In this document: positions 35,201 to 42,779 of the stretch, in pieces
Numbering within the stretch: position 1 is the stretch's first letter
How the letters are laid out: each line of letters starts with the position of its first letter
NCBI RefSeq assembly: GCF_004016525.1
Contig: NZ_SACJ01000004.1
Location: 62,001 to 126,000 of the forward strand
From: Flavobacterium sufflavum
GTDB lineage: Bacteria; Bacteroidota; Bacteroidia; Flavobacteriales; Flavobacteriaceae
Direction of reading: 5' to 3'
Length of the DNA stretch: 64,000 nucleotides
The notes under the pieces: generated by a model
Databases searched by the model: none
What the model saw: only the letters and a program-made list of their open reading frames with translations
Told to the model about the DNA's origin: nothing
Program-made: the position numbers and the translations under genes

Positions 35201-35404
35201 AGCTCTTTCTAAAGGAATGATAACCGATTTAACCATCAATTCCCCGTTAGACCCAGGATAATCGGCAGTAACATTCACCATTGGTGGCGATATGGTAGGG
35301 AATTGGGTAATAGGCAAACTTATTACCGACAACACCCCTAAAAAGACAATGATGAGCGATATTACTATCGACAAAACTGGTCTTTGAATAAATTTATTAA
35401 ACAT
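32237..35404 (-). CDS. RND inner-membrane multidrug efflux transporter (HAE1/AcrB type)
   Basis: 1055 residues, twelve transmembrane helices and two large periplasmic loops, proton-driven drug or lipid exporter. Seen: N-terminal MFNKFIQRPVLSIVISL, 'YPGSNGELMVKSVIIPLERALNGVPGMKYMSS', the charged motif 'VLAIGVVVDDAIVVIEAV' with the Asp-Asp proton-relay pair on TM4 near residue 405, and 'GLLGKNAVLIVEFA' near 935 with the TM10 Lys. Length and layout match AcrB/MexB. It lies between its periplasmic adaptor and its outer-membrane channel in a three-gene operon. The substrate range cannot be read from sequence. Confidence 0.96.
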   Translation of the reverse strand: MFNKFIQRPVLSIVISLIIVFLGVLSVISLPITQFPTISPPMVNVTADYPGSNGELMVKSVIIPLERALNGVPGMKYMSSDAGNDGEANIKVVFNLGTDPNQAAVNVQNRVASVTNKLPPLVVREGLKISREVPSMLMYVNLYSTDKNTDMKFLYNYADINVLSELKRVNGIGSGDILGTREYAMRIWLKPDRMLAYKISAEEVMEALSSQSLEASPGKTGEASGKRSQAFEYVLKYSGRFTTKEQYGNIVLRSNPNGEILRLKDVANVEFGSSMYDIYSNLNGRPSAAIVLKQSFGSNANQVIEEVKAKLEKIKQKFPKGMDYEISYDVSKFLDASIEKVIHTLVEAFILVGLVVFIFLGDWRSTLIPAIAVPVSLIGTFVFMTFFDISLNLITLFALVLAIGVVVDDAIVVIEAVHAKMEEEHLSALKATKKAMHEIAGAIVAITFLMAAVFVPVAFMSGPVGVFYRQFSITMATAIILSGIVALTLTPALCAMMLKNNHGAAKKKTPIDMFLDAFNNKFNFISDKYQKLLRKIVSRRTVTMVTLLAFCAGIWITSSTVPSGFIPNEDQGMFYAVIQTPPGSSLERTNNIAEKLQKIAEGVEGVKSVSSLAGYEILSEGTGANSGTCLVNLKDWNDRKQSVREIMTELEEKSKDISGANIEFFQPPAVPGYGAAGGFELRLLDKTGSGDYKKMEKVNNEFVAELNKHKELSNVFSFYSSSFPQYMMKVDNDLAQQKGVSIENAMNTLSTLVGSNYEISFIKFGINYKVIVQAAPEYRALPEDILKLYVKNDRDEMVPFSAFMKLEKVYGLSEITRHNMYTSTQISGSSAPGYSSGTAIKVIQQVAAEKLPRGYDIDWAGISADEVAQGNQAIWVFLICLGFVYLVLAAQYESFILPLSVILSLPAGIFGAFMLLKLTGLENNIYAQVAMVMLIGLLGKNAVLIVEFAIQRRLAGKSVLEAAMEGAKARFRPILMTSFAFIAGLIPLVFATGPGKIGNRTIGTAAAGGMLVGTICGVFIIPGLYYIFARISEKYKMIKNENENPLTEEIDNNHV

Positions 35405-35439
35405 TTGTTTTTATTTTTTTATGATTAAACCAATTATAC

Positions 35440-36522
35440 CTATTCTGCTTTTACTCGTAAATGATTAATTACTGTTTGAGGAGATTGGAATTCATATTTA
35501 ATTTTATCTTTCTCTTTTACCTTCTGAACACCTTCCAATAAAATTTTGTCATTTTCAGTTATCCCTCCTTCAATCATATATAAATCAGGGATTTCACCTT
35601 TAATTTTGATTTCTCTGGAACTTACCACATCATTTTTACCTACCACAAAAACATATTTCTTATCCTGAATTTCGTAAGTAGCTTTTTGTGGAATAACAAT
35701 TACGTTATGCAAAGGAACTTCCATCAATACTTTACCGGTTTCACCGTGTTTAAGCAATTTATCAGGATTAGGGAAACGGGATCTAAAAGCAATGTTTCCT
35801 GTTTCGCTATTAAATTCACTTTCGATAACTTCTACGTTTCCTTTGTATTTCAAACGCTCACCATTAGCCAAAAGTAAGCTCACTTTGCTATCGGCTCTGT
35901 TTTTTATATTGGTTTCGTAATCCAAATATTCCGGTTCAGAAACATTAAAATAAGCAAACATCTGAGAGTTATCAGAAAGGCTCGTTAACAGTTCACCTTC
36001 ATCGATAAGGCTTCCTAATTTTTTTGGAAGTCTGTCAATAGTTCCTGAAAATGGAGCTTTGATTACTGTGGCAGACAAATGAAATTTAGCCATAGCCATT
36101 TCAGCTCTGGCCTGATCTAATTTGGTTTGCGCAAGAGCCAATTCATTTTTAGAAACAACATTTTTATCAGAAAGGCTTTTTGTATTCTGAAGTTCAATCT
36201 CCGCTGTTCTCACTTCAGCTTTTGACTTTTGGTATTCAGCGTCATACATCGTTGGTAAAATTTGGAATAATACCTGACCTTCTTTCACATATTGACCTTC
36301 GTCAACATATATTTTTTGTAAAAACCCTTTTTCAAGAGCTCTCACTTCAATGTTTCTAAAAGATCTAATTTGTGAAACATACTCTTTGGTAAATGAAGTG
36401 TCAATTCGAACCGGATTAGTTACCGTGAATTTTTCAGCTTCTTCTTTTTCTTCTTTCTTAGAGTTACAACTCGTTAAGCATACAAGGGCTATAAACCCTG
36501 ATAAAATGGCAATTCTCTTCAT
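35440..36522 (-). CDS. RND efflux periplasmic adaptor (AcrA/HlyD family)
   Basis: 360 residues. The signal peptide ends in LTSC, so it is a lipoprotein like AcrA. Domains: barrel-sandwich/lipoyl half ('GFLQKIYVDEGQYVKEGQVLFQI'), alpha-helical hairpin ('AEYQKSKAEVRTAEIELQN' to 'LALAQTKLDQARAEMAMAK'), second lipoyl half ('VIKAPFSGTIDRLPKKLGSLIDEGELL'), then beta-barrel and membrane-proximal domain. It links pump and channel. First gene of the operon; 35 bases separate it from the pump gene. Confidence 0.93.
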   Translation of the reverse strand: MKRIAILSGFIALVCLTSCNSKKEEKEEAEKFTVTNPVRIDTSFTKEYVSQIRSFRNIEVRALEKGFLQKIYVDEGQYVKEGQVLFQILPTMYDAEYQKSKAEVRTAEIELQNTKSLSDKNVVSKNELALAQTKLDQARAEMAMAKFHLSATVIKAPFSGTIDRLPKKLGSLIDEGELLTSLSDNSQMFAYFNVSEPEYLDYETNIKNRADSKVSLLLANGERLKYKGNVEVIESEFNSETGNIAFRSRFPNPDKLLKHGETGKVLMEVPLHNVIVIPQKATYEIQDKKYVFVVGKNDVVSSREIKIKGEIPDLYMIEGGITENDKILLEGVQKVKEKDKIKYEFQSPQTVINHLRVKAE

Positions 36523-36610
36523 AATTTTTTTAAAGAAATTGAATAATTGATATTTAGTGTTTGGAAATTTAATTTTTAAAAAAGGTCATTGCTGACCATT
36601 AAAAGCTTAA

Positions 36611-36659
36611 GAATGCTTTAGTAAATATTCCATAGGGTAAATTATTCAAACAAGCATTC
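36611..36659 (-). promoter_or_regulatory. Candidate promoter of the efflux operon inside an 8-bp inverted repeat
   Basis: On the minus strand TTTG (36650-36647) is followed 19 bases later by TATTTACT (36627-36620), a partial match to the Bacteroidota -33/-7 pair. GAATGCTT/AAGCATTC arms (36611-36618 and 36652-36659) flank it exactly. The position, about 100 bases before the adaptor start, suits a promoter with a repressor or activator site. No regulator gene is adjacent. Confidence 0.35.
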
Positions 36660-36926
36660 GAATGTTTTTTATGAAAAAACAAAACAAAGTCATAATGTTA
36701 CTTTGTATCGAATAAAAGTTAGCGAGAAACCTTTGGTTTCAACAGAATTAATCGTTTTTATGATAATTATTCGTCAATTGGAACAATCCAGTTCTTTAAC
36801 AGAATATCCTTCGACTTCGCTCAGAATGACAGAACAAAAAATTCAATAAAACAATACGACCTACGGATTAATTTATTTACATGAATAGCAATAAATCATG
36901 CTTTTAAAACCGATAAGTGTGTATTA
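36660..36926. other. Intergenic stretch with a dispersed-repeat fragment
   Basis: No gene seen. At 36808-36831 lies CCTTCGACTTCGCTCAGAATGACA (24 bases; core TTCGACTTCGCTCAG), a motif that recurs in intergenic DNA of many Bacteroidota in my memory. GTTCT (36791) and AGAAC (36831) flank it as short arms. The rest is AT-rich. Confidence 0.4.
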
Positions 36927-37298
36927 TCAAATCCTTAAAACGCGTTGTAAAATATAAATTGGCTGCGAATAGGCATGTAAAGGCTTGAAGTATTTATTGC
37001 CTTTAAAATTATTTTTGAAGAAAGTTAAACCTAAAAAGTCCAATTGCCATTGATTAGCAAAATCATTGCTAACAGAACAAATTTTATTTGACTTATCAAA
37101 ATTAGTATTGTCTTCATTAGAATCTTCAATAATTCTGTTTGAATCTACCGAATTATCTAAAGAATATGATTGATCAAGGTTTTGATTATGAGACGAAGAA
37201 TGGCATACACTGTAAAAGTGTGCCTTGTTAACAACAGCATGTGTTCTATTAGAAAAAAATAATGAACACAGAAAAATAAAAAATACAGTTACTCTCAT
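36927..37298 (-). CDS. Small predicted secreted protein, unknown function
   Basis: 123 residues beginning MRVTVFFIFLCSLFFSNRTHAVVNK, a plausible Sec signal peptide. The rest is rich in Ser, Asn and Asp (DQSYSLDNSVDSNRIIEDSNEDN) with a hydrophobic-basic end (FFKNNFKGNKYFKPLHAYSQPIYILQRVLRI). I recognise no family. The frame is open to 37319, but the ATG at 37298 starts the signal peptide. It is followed by about 400 bases before the efflux operon and is not obviously part of it. Coding status is moderate; similar proteins occur in relatives in my memory, unverified. Confidence 0.5.
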   Translation of the reverse strand: MRVTVFFIFLCSLFFSNRTHAVVNKAHFYSVCHSSSHNQNLDQSYSLDNSVDSNRIIEDSNEDNTNFDKSNKICSVSNDFANQWQLDFLGLTFFKNNFKGNKYFKPLHAYSQPIYILQRVLRI

Positions 37299-37655
37299 TT
37301 CGGTAGCAAATGTAAGCAAAGATTGAAAGTAAAAAATTAATTTTATGATTTTGTTAAAGAAAATTATTGATTAACTCGTTAACGATGCACAAAAATCAGC
37401 CAAACTGCTAATATGATACAGATTGTATTTTCTTTTGTAAACGGAGCTATATATCCATCAATAACTTCCCAATTGCTTTCGGAAATAATAAATCTACTTT
37501 AATTTTTGTAATGATTTATCTATATATTAGCTAAAAAATAATTTATAACAGTTGTCATACATATCTACCCAAAAACATGTGGCTTTATATGATTTTGTCA
37601 TACATATAAACGAGTTATGCACAATATTCAGAACCGACGTAGAAAAAAGACTTCA
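37299..37655. other. Intergenic stretch with direct repeat and cassette-like left boundary
   Basis: It holds no gene. Two copies of TTGTCATACATAT lie at 37552-37564 and 37595-37607. The stretch ends with GTTATGCACA at 37614-37623, the left member of a 10-bp inverted repeat whose partner (TGTGCATAAC) is at 38102-38111. Promoter sequence for the lipoprotein gene must be here, but no clear TAnnTTTG is evident near the start. Confidence 0.45.
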
Positions 37656-38096
37656 ATGAAAAATATATCTATCATTTTTTTATTACTGTTTTTGAGTTGC
37701 TCGAAGAAAGAGAGCGTAAATAATGATTGGAGAGAAATTAACACCAAAGATTCAATTCCGAAACAACTTAACAATGTATTACTTTCTATAAATGGGAATC
37801 TGAAAATTGCAAATCCGAATGAAGATTTTGAAGCAACAGACAATATAGGAAATGAAAATTTACCAATTAGACAGTTAAAATTATTAGCTGTGAAAAACAA
37901 CGAATGGAGATTGTCTTACATACAAGGAGGAATCGGAACATCTTATTTTTTAATTGAATGTACAATCAAAAATGATTCTCTTTATAATTTGAAAATTGCA
38001 AATTCATTATTAGATTTAGATAATAATGACAGTATTTCAAAATTTATAAAACAAGGCAAAATAGAATACAAAAGATTAGAAAAATCTGAACGATAA
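37656..38096 (+). CDS. Small putative lipoprotein, unknown function
   Basis: 146 residues. The lipobox signal 'MKNISIIFLLLFLSCSKKE' puts the lipid-modified Cys near residue 16. The mature protein is polar with aromatic strands (NEWRLSYIQGGIGTSYFLIECTIKN) and ends LEKSER; no family recognised. The frame opens upstream at 37617, but the ATG at 37656 is chosen for the signal peptide. It is flanked tightly by an inverted 10-bp repeat (37614-37623 and 38102-38111), which could mark a mobile cassette. Not linked to any pathway by neighbours. Confidence 0.65.
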   Translation: MKNISIIFLLLFLSCSKKESVNNDWREINTKDSIPKQLNNVLLSINGNLKIANPNEDFEATDNIGNENLPIRQLKLLAVKNNEWRLSYIQGGIGTSYFLIECTIKNDSLYNLKIANSLLDLDNNDSISKFIKQGKIEYKRLEKSER

Positions 38097-38101
38097 AATA
38101 C

Positions 38102-38185
38102 TGTGCATAACAACTAATACAACGGATTTGGGCAATTTGCTTAATGGAAAGTTGGTTTTGTATTTGGGATGATTTGTCAAATCCG
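38102..38185. repeat. attC-like hairpin region after the lipoprotein gene
   Basis: Begins with TGTGCATAAC (38102-38111), the inverse of GTTATGCACA at 37614, five bases after the lipoprotein stop. A hairpin follows with arms CGGATTTG (38123-38130) and CAAATCCG (38178-38185). A cassette-type attC would have such a hairpin between RYYYAAC and GTTRRRY core sites, but the core here (GCATAAC) departs from the strict consensus and no right-hand GTTRRRY is seen. No integrase is in the window. Similar sequences recur in Bacteroidota intergenes in my memory. Confidence 0.4.
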
Positions 38186-38266
38186 AATAATAGAATTAAT
38201 TAAGTCCTGAAACTACTGTAGTAGCTAGACGTTTATGAAAAACAAACTGTATACCTAAAACTTAAA

Positions 38267-38878
38267 ATGAAAAAAAACTTCTCCATTTTATTTACTCTCC
38301 TATTTCTTCAAACTTGGAGTCAAGAAAATAAATCACTTGAATACCAGAAAAAAACATTTGATGAAGCTAATGAATATTTAAAAAAATTAGAATATTCTAG
38401 TGCCGCCGGAGCATTCCAGTATGTAAATGAATTAAATCCTAAAAATGAAATTGGAAAAATAGCATTAAAAAAATCAGATTCATTAAGACCCATCGCAAGA
38501 CAAAAATTGAAAGAAAGCTTAATTGGAAAATGGAAATTAGCTGAAACAGGTTCTAATTGGGGAATGGAAAAAACTCAAGATACTTTGATTGAAAAAATTT
38601 TAATTATTGACGAAAACAAATTTCATTTTTACGAAAAAAATGTAAAAACCAAAGAAATTAAATTAGTCAAATCAGAAAAAATGAATTTCTCAAAAGGGAT
38701 AAACGAAAATTTTTATTCCTACGAATTTGTTTTTTCTGACAATCAAATTTGGTACTTTTCTGTAAATCCAAAAACAAATAAACTAAGACAAGTAAATACT
38801 GGAGAGGATAAAGAAATTGGAAGATCTGAAATTGTTTGTGGAAACTTAGAACTGTATTACACCCGAATCTTATATTAA
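38267..38878 (+). CDS. Secreted protein with helical N-terminus and lipocalin-like C-terminus
   Basis: 203 residues with a signal peptide ending TWSQ. Residues about 25-80 are two amphipathic helices resembling a TPR unit (YQKKTFDEANEYLKKLEYSSAAGAFQYVNELNP). From about 88 a beta-rich part opens with LIGKWKLAETGSN, like the N-terminal strand of lipocalin-like domains, with 'FHFYEKNVKTKEIKLVKSEKMNFS' following. No family is assigned. It stands alone, after a cassette-like region, and converges with the GNAT gene in 32 bases. Confidence 0.65.
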   Translation: MKKNFSILFTLLFLQTWSQENKSLEYQKKTFDEANEYLKKLEYSSAAGAFQYVNELNPKNEIGKIALKKSDSLRPIARQKLKESLIGKWKLAETGSNWGMEKTQDTLIEKILIIDENKFHFYEKNVKTKEIKLVKSEKMNFSKGINENFYSYEFVFSDNQIWYFSVNPKTNKLRQVNTGEDKEIGRSEIVCGNLELYYTRILY

Positions 38879-38910
38879 ATAAAAAACTTTGCTTTAGAAT
38901 AATATATATA

Positions 38911-39405
38911 TCAAATCCTCTTCTCCATAACATAATCCTCCATTAAATACCCGTATTCTAATTCAATATCAATTTCTTCAATGATTTCGAAACCTTGTTT
39001 TTGATAGAAAGTCAAGGCTTTATTAAACCGGTTGACATTTAATAAAAGTGTAGTAGCATTGTTTTCTTTTGCAAATTGAGCTACGGAATCAATCAACAAC
39101 TTACCGATTCCTTTTCCTTGGGTTTCTGGAAGAATGTAAATTTTATGGATTCTTGTAGTATTTTCATTTTTATAATGATGTTCGAAAGAAGCAAAACCTA
39201 AACAAATATCATCTTCCTTAGCAAGAATAAATTCATGTCCGTTTTCCATATTGGCTCGCAAGGCTTCGTCAGAATAAAAAGCGTTGAGCATATACTCCAA
39301 TTGTACCTGGGATAGAATTTCGCCATAAGTAAGCGGCCAGGTTTTATGGGCTATTTCGGTAATAATTTTTAAATCGGCGACTGTAGCTTTAGTAATACTT
39401 ATCAT
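38911..39405 (-). CDS. GNAT-family N-acetyltransferase
   Basis: 164 residues, cytoplasmic. The acetyl-CoA pyrophosphate loop is ILPETQGKGIGKLLIDSVAQFA (Q-x-x-G-x-G/A) near residue 93, preceded by the beta strand 'ICLGFASFEHHYKNENTTRIHKIYI' and followed by 'ATTLLLNVNRFNKALTFYQKQGFEII', the usual GNAT core order. The acceptor is unknown (amine, amino sugar or protein N-terminus). It starts 3 bases after guaC and is probably co-transcribed with it, though no functional link is evident. Confidence 0.88.
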   Translation of the reverse strand: MISITKATVADLKIITEIAHKTWPLTYGEILSQVQLEYMLNAFYSDEALRANMENGHEFILAKEDDICLGFASFEHHYKNENTTRIHKIYILPETQGKGIGKLLIDSVAQFAKENNATTLLLNVNRFNKALTFYQKQGFEIIEEIDIELEYGYLMEDYVMEKRI

Positions 39406-39408
39406 TTG

Positions 39409-40452
39409 TTATTCATTCGTAAAAACTCTGTTTTCCTGTTCGCTCACGCGTATAAAAGTGGTTCTTTTAGTCAATTCTTTTAGTCGGGACGCACCTACAT
39501 AAGTACAGCTACTGCGTAAACCTCCCAAAATATCCAAAACCGTATCTGCCACATCACCTTTAAAAGGAATTTTCACTACCTTTCCTTCACTGGCTCTGTA
39601 TTCGGCAACGCCACCCACATGTTTGTTCATGGCTGTGGTAGAACTCATACCGTAAAACTGTTTATATCTTTTACCGTTAATTTCCAGTAATTCTCCCCCA
39701 CTTTCGGTATGTCCGGCGAGCATTCCACCAAGCATCACAAAATCAGAACCGGCACCAAAGGCTTTCGCTATATCTCCCGGAGTCGTACAACCACCATCAC
39801 TGATAATGTGACCTCCCAGTCCATGAGCAGCATCAGCACATTCAATAATTGCCGAAAGTTGTGGATAGCCCACACCCGTTTTTATTCTGGTAGTACAAAC
39901 CGAACCTGGACCAATTCCAACTTTTATAATATCGGCGCCAGCTAGAAGTAATTCTTCCACCATTTCGCCAGTAACTACATTCCCGGCAATAATTACTTTG
40001 TCGGGAAATTGTTTTCGGGTTTGTTTCAAGAAGTTCACAAAATGTTCCGAATAACCATTGGCAACATCAATACAGATAAATTTCAACAAAGGATTAGCAG
40101 TAATAATTTCAATTACCTTTTTGAAATCATTTTTTCCCGTTCCCGTACTAACGGCGATATAATCATAAAAATCAGGAGCCACATCCTCAAGAAATGCATT
40201 CCATTCTGAAACCGAATAATGCTTATGAATGGCAGTAAACAATTTGTGTTTGGCTAATTCCTTAGCCATTTCAAAAGTCCCAACTGTATCCATATTGGCT
40301 GCCATAATGGGAATTCCGTTCCATTTAGCGGTACTGTGCAAAAACTTAAATTCCCTTTCCAGAGAAACCTCAGCCCTACTTTTTAGTGTAGAACGTTTGG
40401 GTCTTATCATTACATCTTTAAAGCCTAATTTCAAATCGGTTTCTATTCGCAT
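39409..40452 (-). CDS. guaC: GMP reductase
   Basis: 347 residues, the same length as E. coli GuaC, with the matching start [20 protein letters not shown]. It reduces GMP to IMP with NADPH in purine salvage. Seen: '[11 protein letters not shown]', the IMP loop '[20 protein letters not shown]' with the catalytic Cys near 186, '[20 protein letters not shown]' near 216, and '[15 protein letters not shown]'. No CBS domain is present, which separates it from IMP dehydrogenase. The start at 40452 follows the E. coli pattern rather than an earlier in-frame codon at 40461. Confidence 0.95.
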   Translation of the reverse strand: MRIETDLKLGFKDVMIRPKRSTLKSRAEVSLEREFKFLHSTAKWNGIPIMAANMDTVGTFEMAKELAKHKLFTAIHKHYSVSEWNAFLEDVAPDFYDYIAVSTGTGKNDFKKVIEIITANPLLKFICIDVANGYSEHFVNFLKQTRKQFPDKVIIAGNVVTGEMVEELLLAGADIIKVGIGPGSVCTTRIKTGVGYPQLSAIIECADAAHGLGGHIISDGGCTTPGDIAKAFGAGSDFVMLGGMLAGHTESGGELLEINGKRYKQFYGMSSTTAMNKHVGGVAEYRASEGKVVKIPFKGDVADTVLDILGGLRSSCTYVGASRLKELTKRTTFIRVSEQENRVFTNE

Positions 40453-40706
40453 AATTATCACTTTTTAAACGGTTATTGGAAAATAACTTTTATTATTCTT
40501 AAAAGTAATGAATTTTACGCGAGAATTATGCAATGAAAAAAGAGACTTATCAACTATATATTAACCGTGAATGAGACGGATTCTAAAAAATTCCGCAAAA
40601 GATTCACTAAAACCCCACAGAGATTCACCAAGCTTTCTAATTTAACGCTTTTAGGCTTTACTCGGGATTACAAACAAAACCAAGACTGAATACTGATCAC
40701 TAAAAA

Positions 40707-41300
40707 CTACCCGTGAATCGTTTCGTTTTTTCCGTAGTTAGAAATAATGGATTCTTCAAATTCTAACCATTCTCTCCAGCGCTTTTCTACATCAATTCCT
40801 TCACCATATTTTCGGGCATAAGTAATAAAAGTGGTGTAATGTCCTGCTTCACTTTCCATCAATTCTCTATAAAAAACAGCCAATTCTTCGTCTTGAATAT
40901 TTTCAGAAAGTACTTTGAAACGTTCGCAGCTTCTGGCTTCAATCATTGCCGAAAAAAGCAATCTTTCGACCAAACCTGAAACACGGCTTCCGTTTCCGCT
41001 TCTTTTCATGTATTGGTATAATTCGTTTACATAATCGTCTTTACGCTCACGACCTAACTTTAATCCGCGTTTGATGATTAGATTATGTACTTGTTCGAAA
41101 TGATCGATTTCTTCTTTGGCTAAAGCCAATAAATCTTTAACCAAATCCTGGTGTTCTGAATTATTGGTGATAATTGTAATGGCGTTTGTTGCTGCTTTTT
41201 GCTCGCACCAAGCGTGATCCGTCAAGATTTCCTCTATGTTTTTCTCTACAATATTTACCCATCTTGGGTCGGTTGGTAATTGTAATCGTAATACGCCCAT
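40707..41300 (-). CDS. miaE: MiaE-like tRNA 2-methylthio-N6-isopentenyl(A37) hydroxylase
   Basis: 197 residues, a ferritin-fold non-haem diiron hydroxylase that would hydroxylate ms2i6A37 of tRNA. Seen: the characteristic start 'PTDPRWVNIVEKNIEEILTDHAWCEQKAATNA', Glu/His ligands in 'LAKEEIDHFEQVHNLI', 'MIEARSCERF' and 'MESEAGHYTTFITYAR' (E-x-x-H). The ATG at 41300 starts MGVLRLQL; 12 codons upstream are dismissed. The gene is downstream of glyA on the same strand, separated by about 100 bases with a palindrome, so it is perhaps a separate unit. Confidence 0.85.
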   Translation of the reverse strand: MGVLRLQLPTDPRWVNIVEKNIEEILTDHAWCEQKAATNAITIITNNSEHQDLVKDLLALAKEEIDHFEQVHNLIIKRGLKLGRERKDDYVNELYQYMKRSGNGSRVSGLVERLLFSAMIEARSCERFKVLSENIQDEELAVFYRELMESEAGHYTTFITYARKYGEGIDVEKRWREWLEFEESIISNYGKNETIHG

Positions 41301-41336
41301 GTTTTTAATCTTAAGGTTAAAAGTCCTGAAAAGCAA

Positions 41337-41375
41337 AAGTCGAAAGTCAAAAATTATACTTTCGACTTTCGACTT
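41337..41375. terminator. Hairpin between glyA and miaE
   Basis: Arms 41337-41348 and 41364-41375 (AAGTCGAAAGTC/GACTTTCGACTT) form a perfect 12-bp stem with a 15-base loop. On the minus strand it lies 24 bases after the glyA stop; no strong T run follows on that side, so it may be a repeat element as well as a terminator. Confidence 0.55.
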
Positions 41376-41398
41376 AAAAAATTTTGTAGCTTATTTTA

Positions 41399-42673
41399 TT
41401 AGAAAACGAAAATAGCTCTTTCGCTCATCATTTCGTTTACTTCTTCAGCTACTTCTTCGATAACATCTTCGTTAGTATGATTTGTCAATACTTTATCAAT
41501 CATAGCTACGATAACTTCCATATCTTCTTCTACTAAACCACGAGTTGTGATTGCAGCAGTTCCTACACGGATACCAGAAGTAACAAATGGAGATTTGTCA
41601 TCAAATGGAACCATGTTTTTATTTACAGTGATTTCTGCTTTTACCAACGCATTTTCAGCATCTTTTCCAGAAATTCCTTTGTTTCTTAAATCAATTAACA
41701 TCATGTGGTTATCAGTACCTCCAGAGATGATGTTATATCCTCTTTTTACGAAAGCGTCAGCCATTGCATTAGCATTCTTTTGCAATTGACGTGCATAAGT
41801 AAAGAACTCATCTTGCAAAGCTTCACCAAAAGCAACCGCTTTAGCAGCGATGATGTGCATTAAAGGTCCACCTTGATTTCCAGGGAAAACAGCTAAGTCC
41901 AATAAAGCCGACATCATTCTGATTTCACCTTTTGGAGTAGTTAATCCCCATGGATTTGGGAAATCTTTCCCCATCAAAATCAAACCACCACGAGGACCAC
42001 GTAAAGTTTTGTGAGTTGTAGTAGTCACAATATGACAGTGAGGAATTGGGTCATTCAATAATCCTTTAGCTATTAATCCTGCCGGGTGAGAAATATCAGC
42101 CATTAAAATTGCACCTACGCTATCAGCTATTTCTCTAAAACGAGCAAAATCCATATCACGAGAATAAGCCGAAGCTCCAGCGATAATTAATTTTGGCTGC
42201 TCTTTAGTAGCAATTTCTTGAATTTTATCATAGTCTAAACGACCTGTTTCTTTGTCAACACCGTAAAAAACCGGGTTGTAAACACGTCCTGAGAAGTTTA
42301 CAGGAGAACCGTGAGTCAAGTGACCCCCGTGAGATAAATCAAAACCTAAAATTTTGTCACCTGGTTTCAAACAAGCGTGAAATACAGATGCATTAGCTTG
42401 AGAACCTGAGTGAGGCTGTACGTTAGCATACTCAGCACCAAACAATTCTTTAGCTCTATCAATTGCAATTTGCTCAATAACATCTACCACTTCACAACCT
42501 CCATAGTATCTTTTACCAGGATATCCTTCTGCATATTTATTTGTCAAAACTGAACCAGCAGCTTCTATTACTTCGTCACTTACAAAGTTCTCAGAAGCAA
42601 TAAGTTCTAAGCCGTGTATTTGTCTATCTTGTTCCTCAAGAATAAGTTCAAAAATTTGTTTGTCGCGTTGCAT
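41399..42673 (-). CDS. glyA: Serine hydroxymethyltransferase
   Basis: 424 residues, PLP enzyme transferring the serine hydroxymethyl group to tetrahydrofolate, giving glycine and 5,10-methylene-THF. Seen: '[44 protein letters not shown]' at the N-terminus, '[10 protein letters not shown]', '[15 protein letters not shown]', '[12 protein letters not shown]' and the Schiff-base lysine in '[17 protein letters not shown]' near residue 225. Length matches bacterial GlyA. Codon use is restricted, suggesting high expression. Divergent from fahA across a 106-base promoter region. Confidence 0.98.
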   Translation of the reverse strand: MQRDKQIFELILEEQDRQIHGLELIASENFVSDEVIEAAGSVLTNKYAEGYPGKRYYGGCEVVDVIEQIAIDRAKELFGAEYANVQPHSGSQANASVFHACLKPGDKILGFDLSHGGHLTHGSPVNFSGRVYNPVFYGVDKETGRLDYDKIQEIATKEQPKLIIAGASAYSRDMDFARFREIADSVGAILMADISHPAGLIAKGLLNDPIPHCHIVTTTTHKTLRGPRGGLILMGKDFPNPWGLTTPKGEIRMMSALLDLAVFPGNQGGPLMHIIAAKAVAFGEALQDEFFTYARQLQKNANAMADAFVKRGYNIISGGTDNHMMLIDLRNKGISGKDAENALVKAEITVNKNMVPFDDKSPFVTSGIRVGTAAITTRGLVEEDMEVIVAMIDKVLTNHTNEDVIEEVAEEVNEMMSERAIFVF

Positions 42674-42698
42674 TTTTTAGATTTTAAATAATTTAGCG

Positions 42699-42706
42699 CA
42701 AAAATA
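42699..42706 (-). promoter_or_regulatory. -7 element (TATTTTTG) of glyA
   Basis: On the minus strand TATTTTTG matches TAnnTTTG, 26 bases before the glyA start. A TTTAG lies about 17-20 bases upstream as a weak -33. Confidence 0.6.
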
Positions 42707-42716
42707 CAAAAAAACG

Positions 42717-42747
42717 TTTGCTAAACAGTTAGATTATGATATATTTG
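42717..42747 (+). promoter_or_regulatory. Promoter of fahA: TTTG-N19-TATATTTG
   Basis: TTTG at 42717-42720, exactly 19 bases, then TATATTTG at 42740-42747. Both elements match the Bacteroidota consensus and the spacing is ideal. The fahA start codon is 33 bases beyond. The -33 element overlaps the divergent glyA promoter region. Confidence 0.8.
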
Positions 42748-42779
42748 ATATATAATTTTCAACAAAAAATTAACAAAAC

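Noticed and set aside
37299..38266. Chromosomal integron
   Set aside because: No integrase in the window, the core sites do not meet the strict GTTRRRY/RYYYAAC consensus, and only one cassette-like unit is seen; kept as a hypothesis only.
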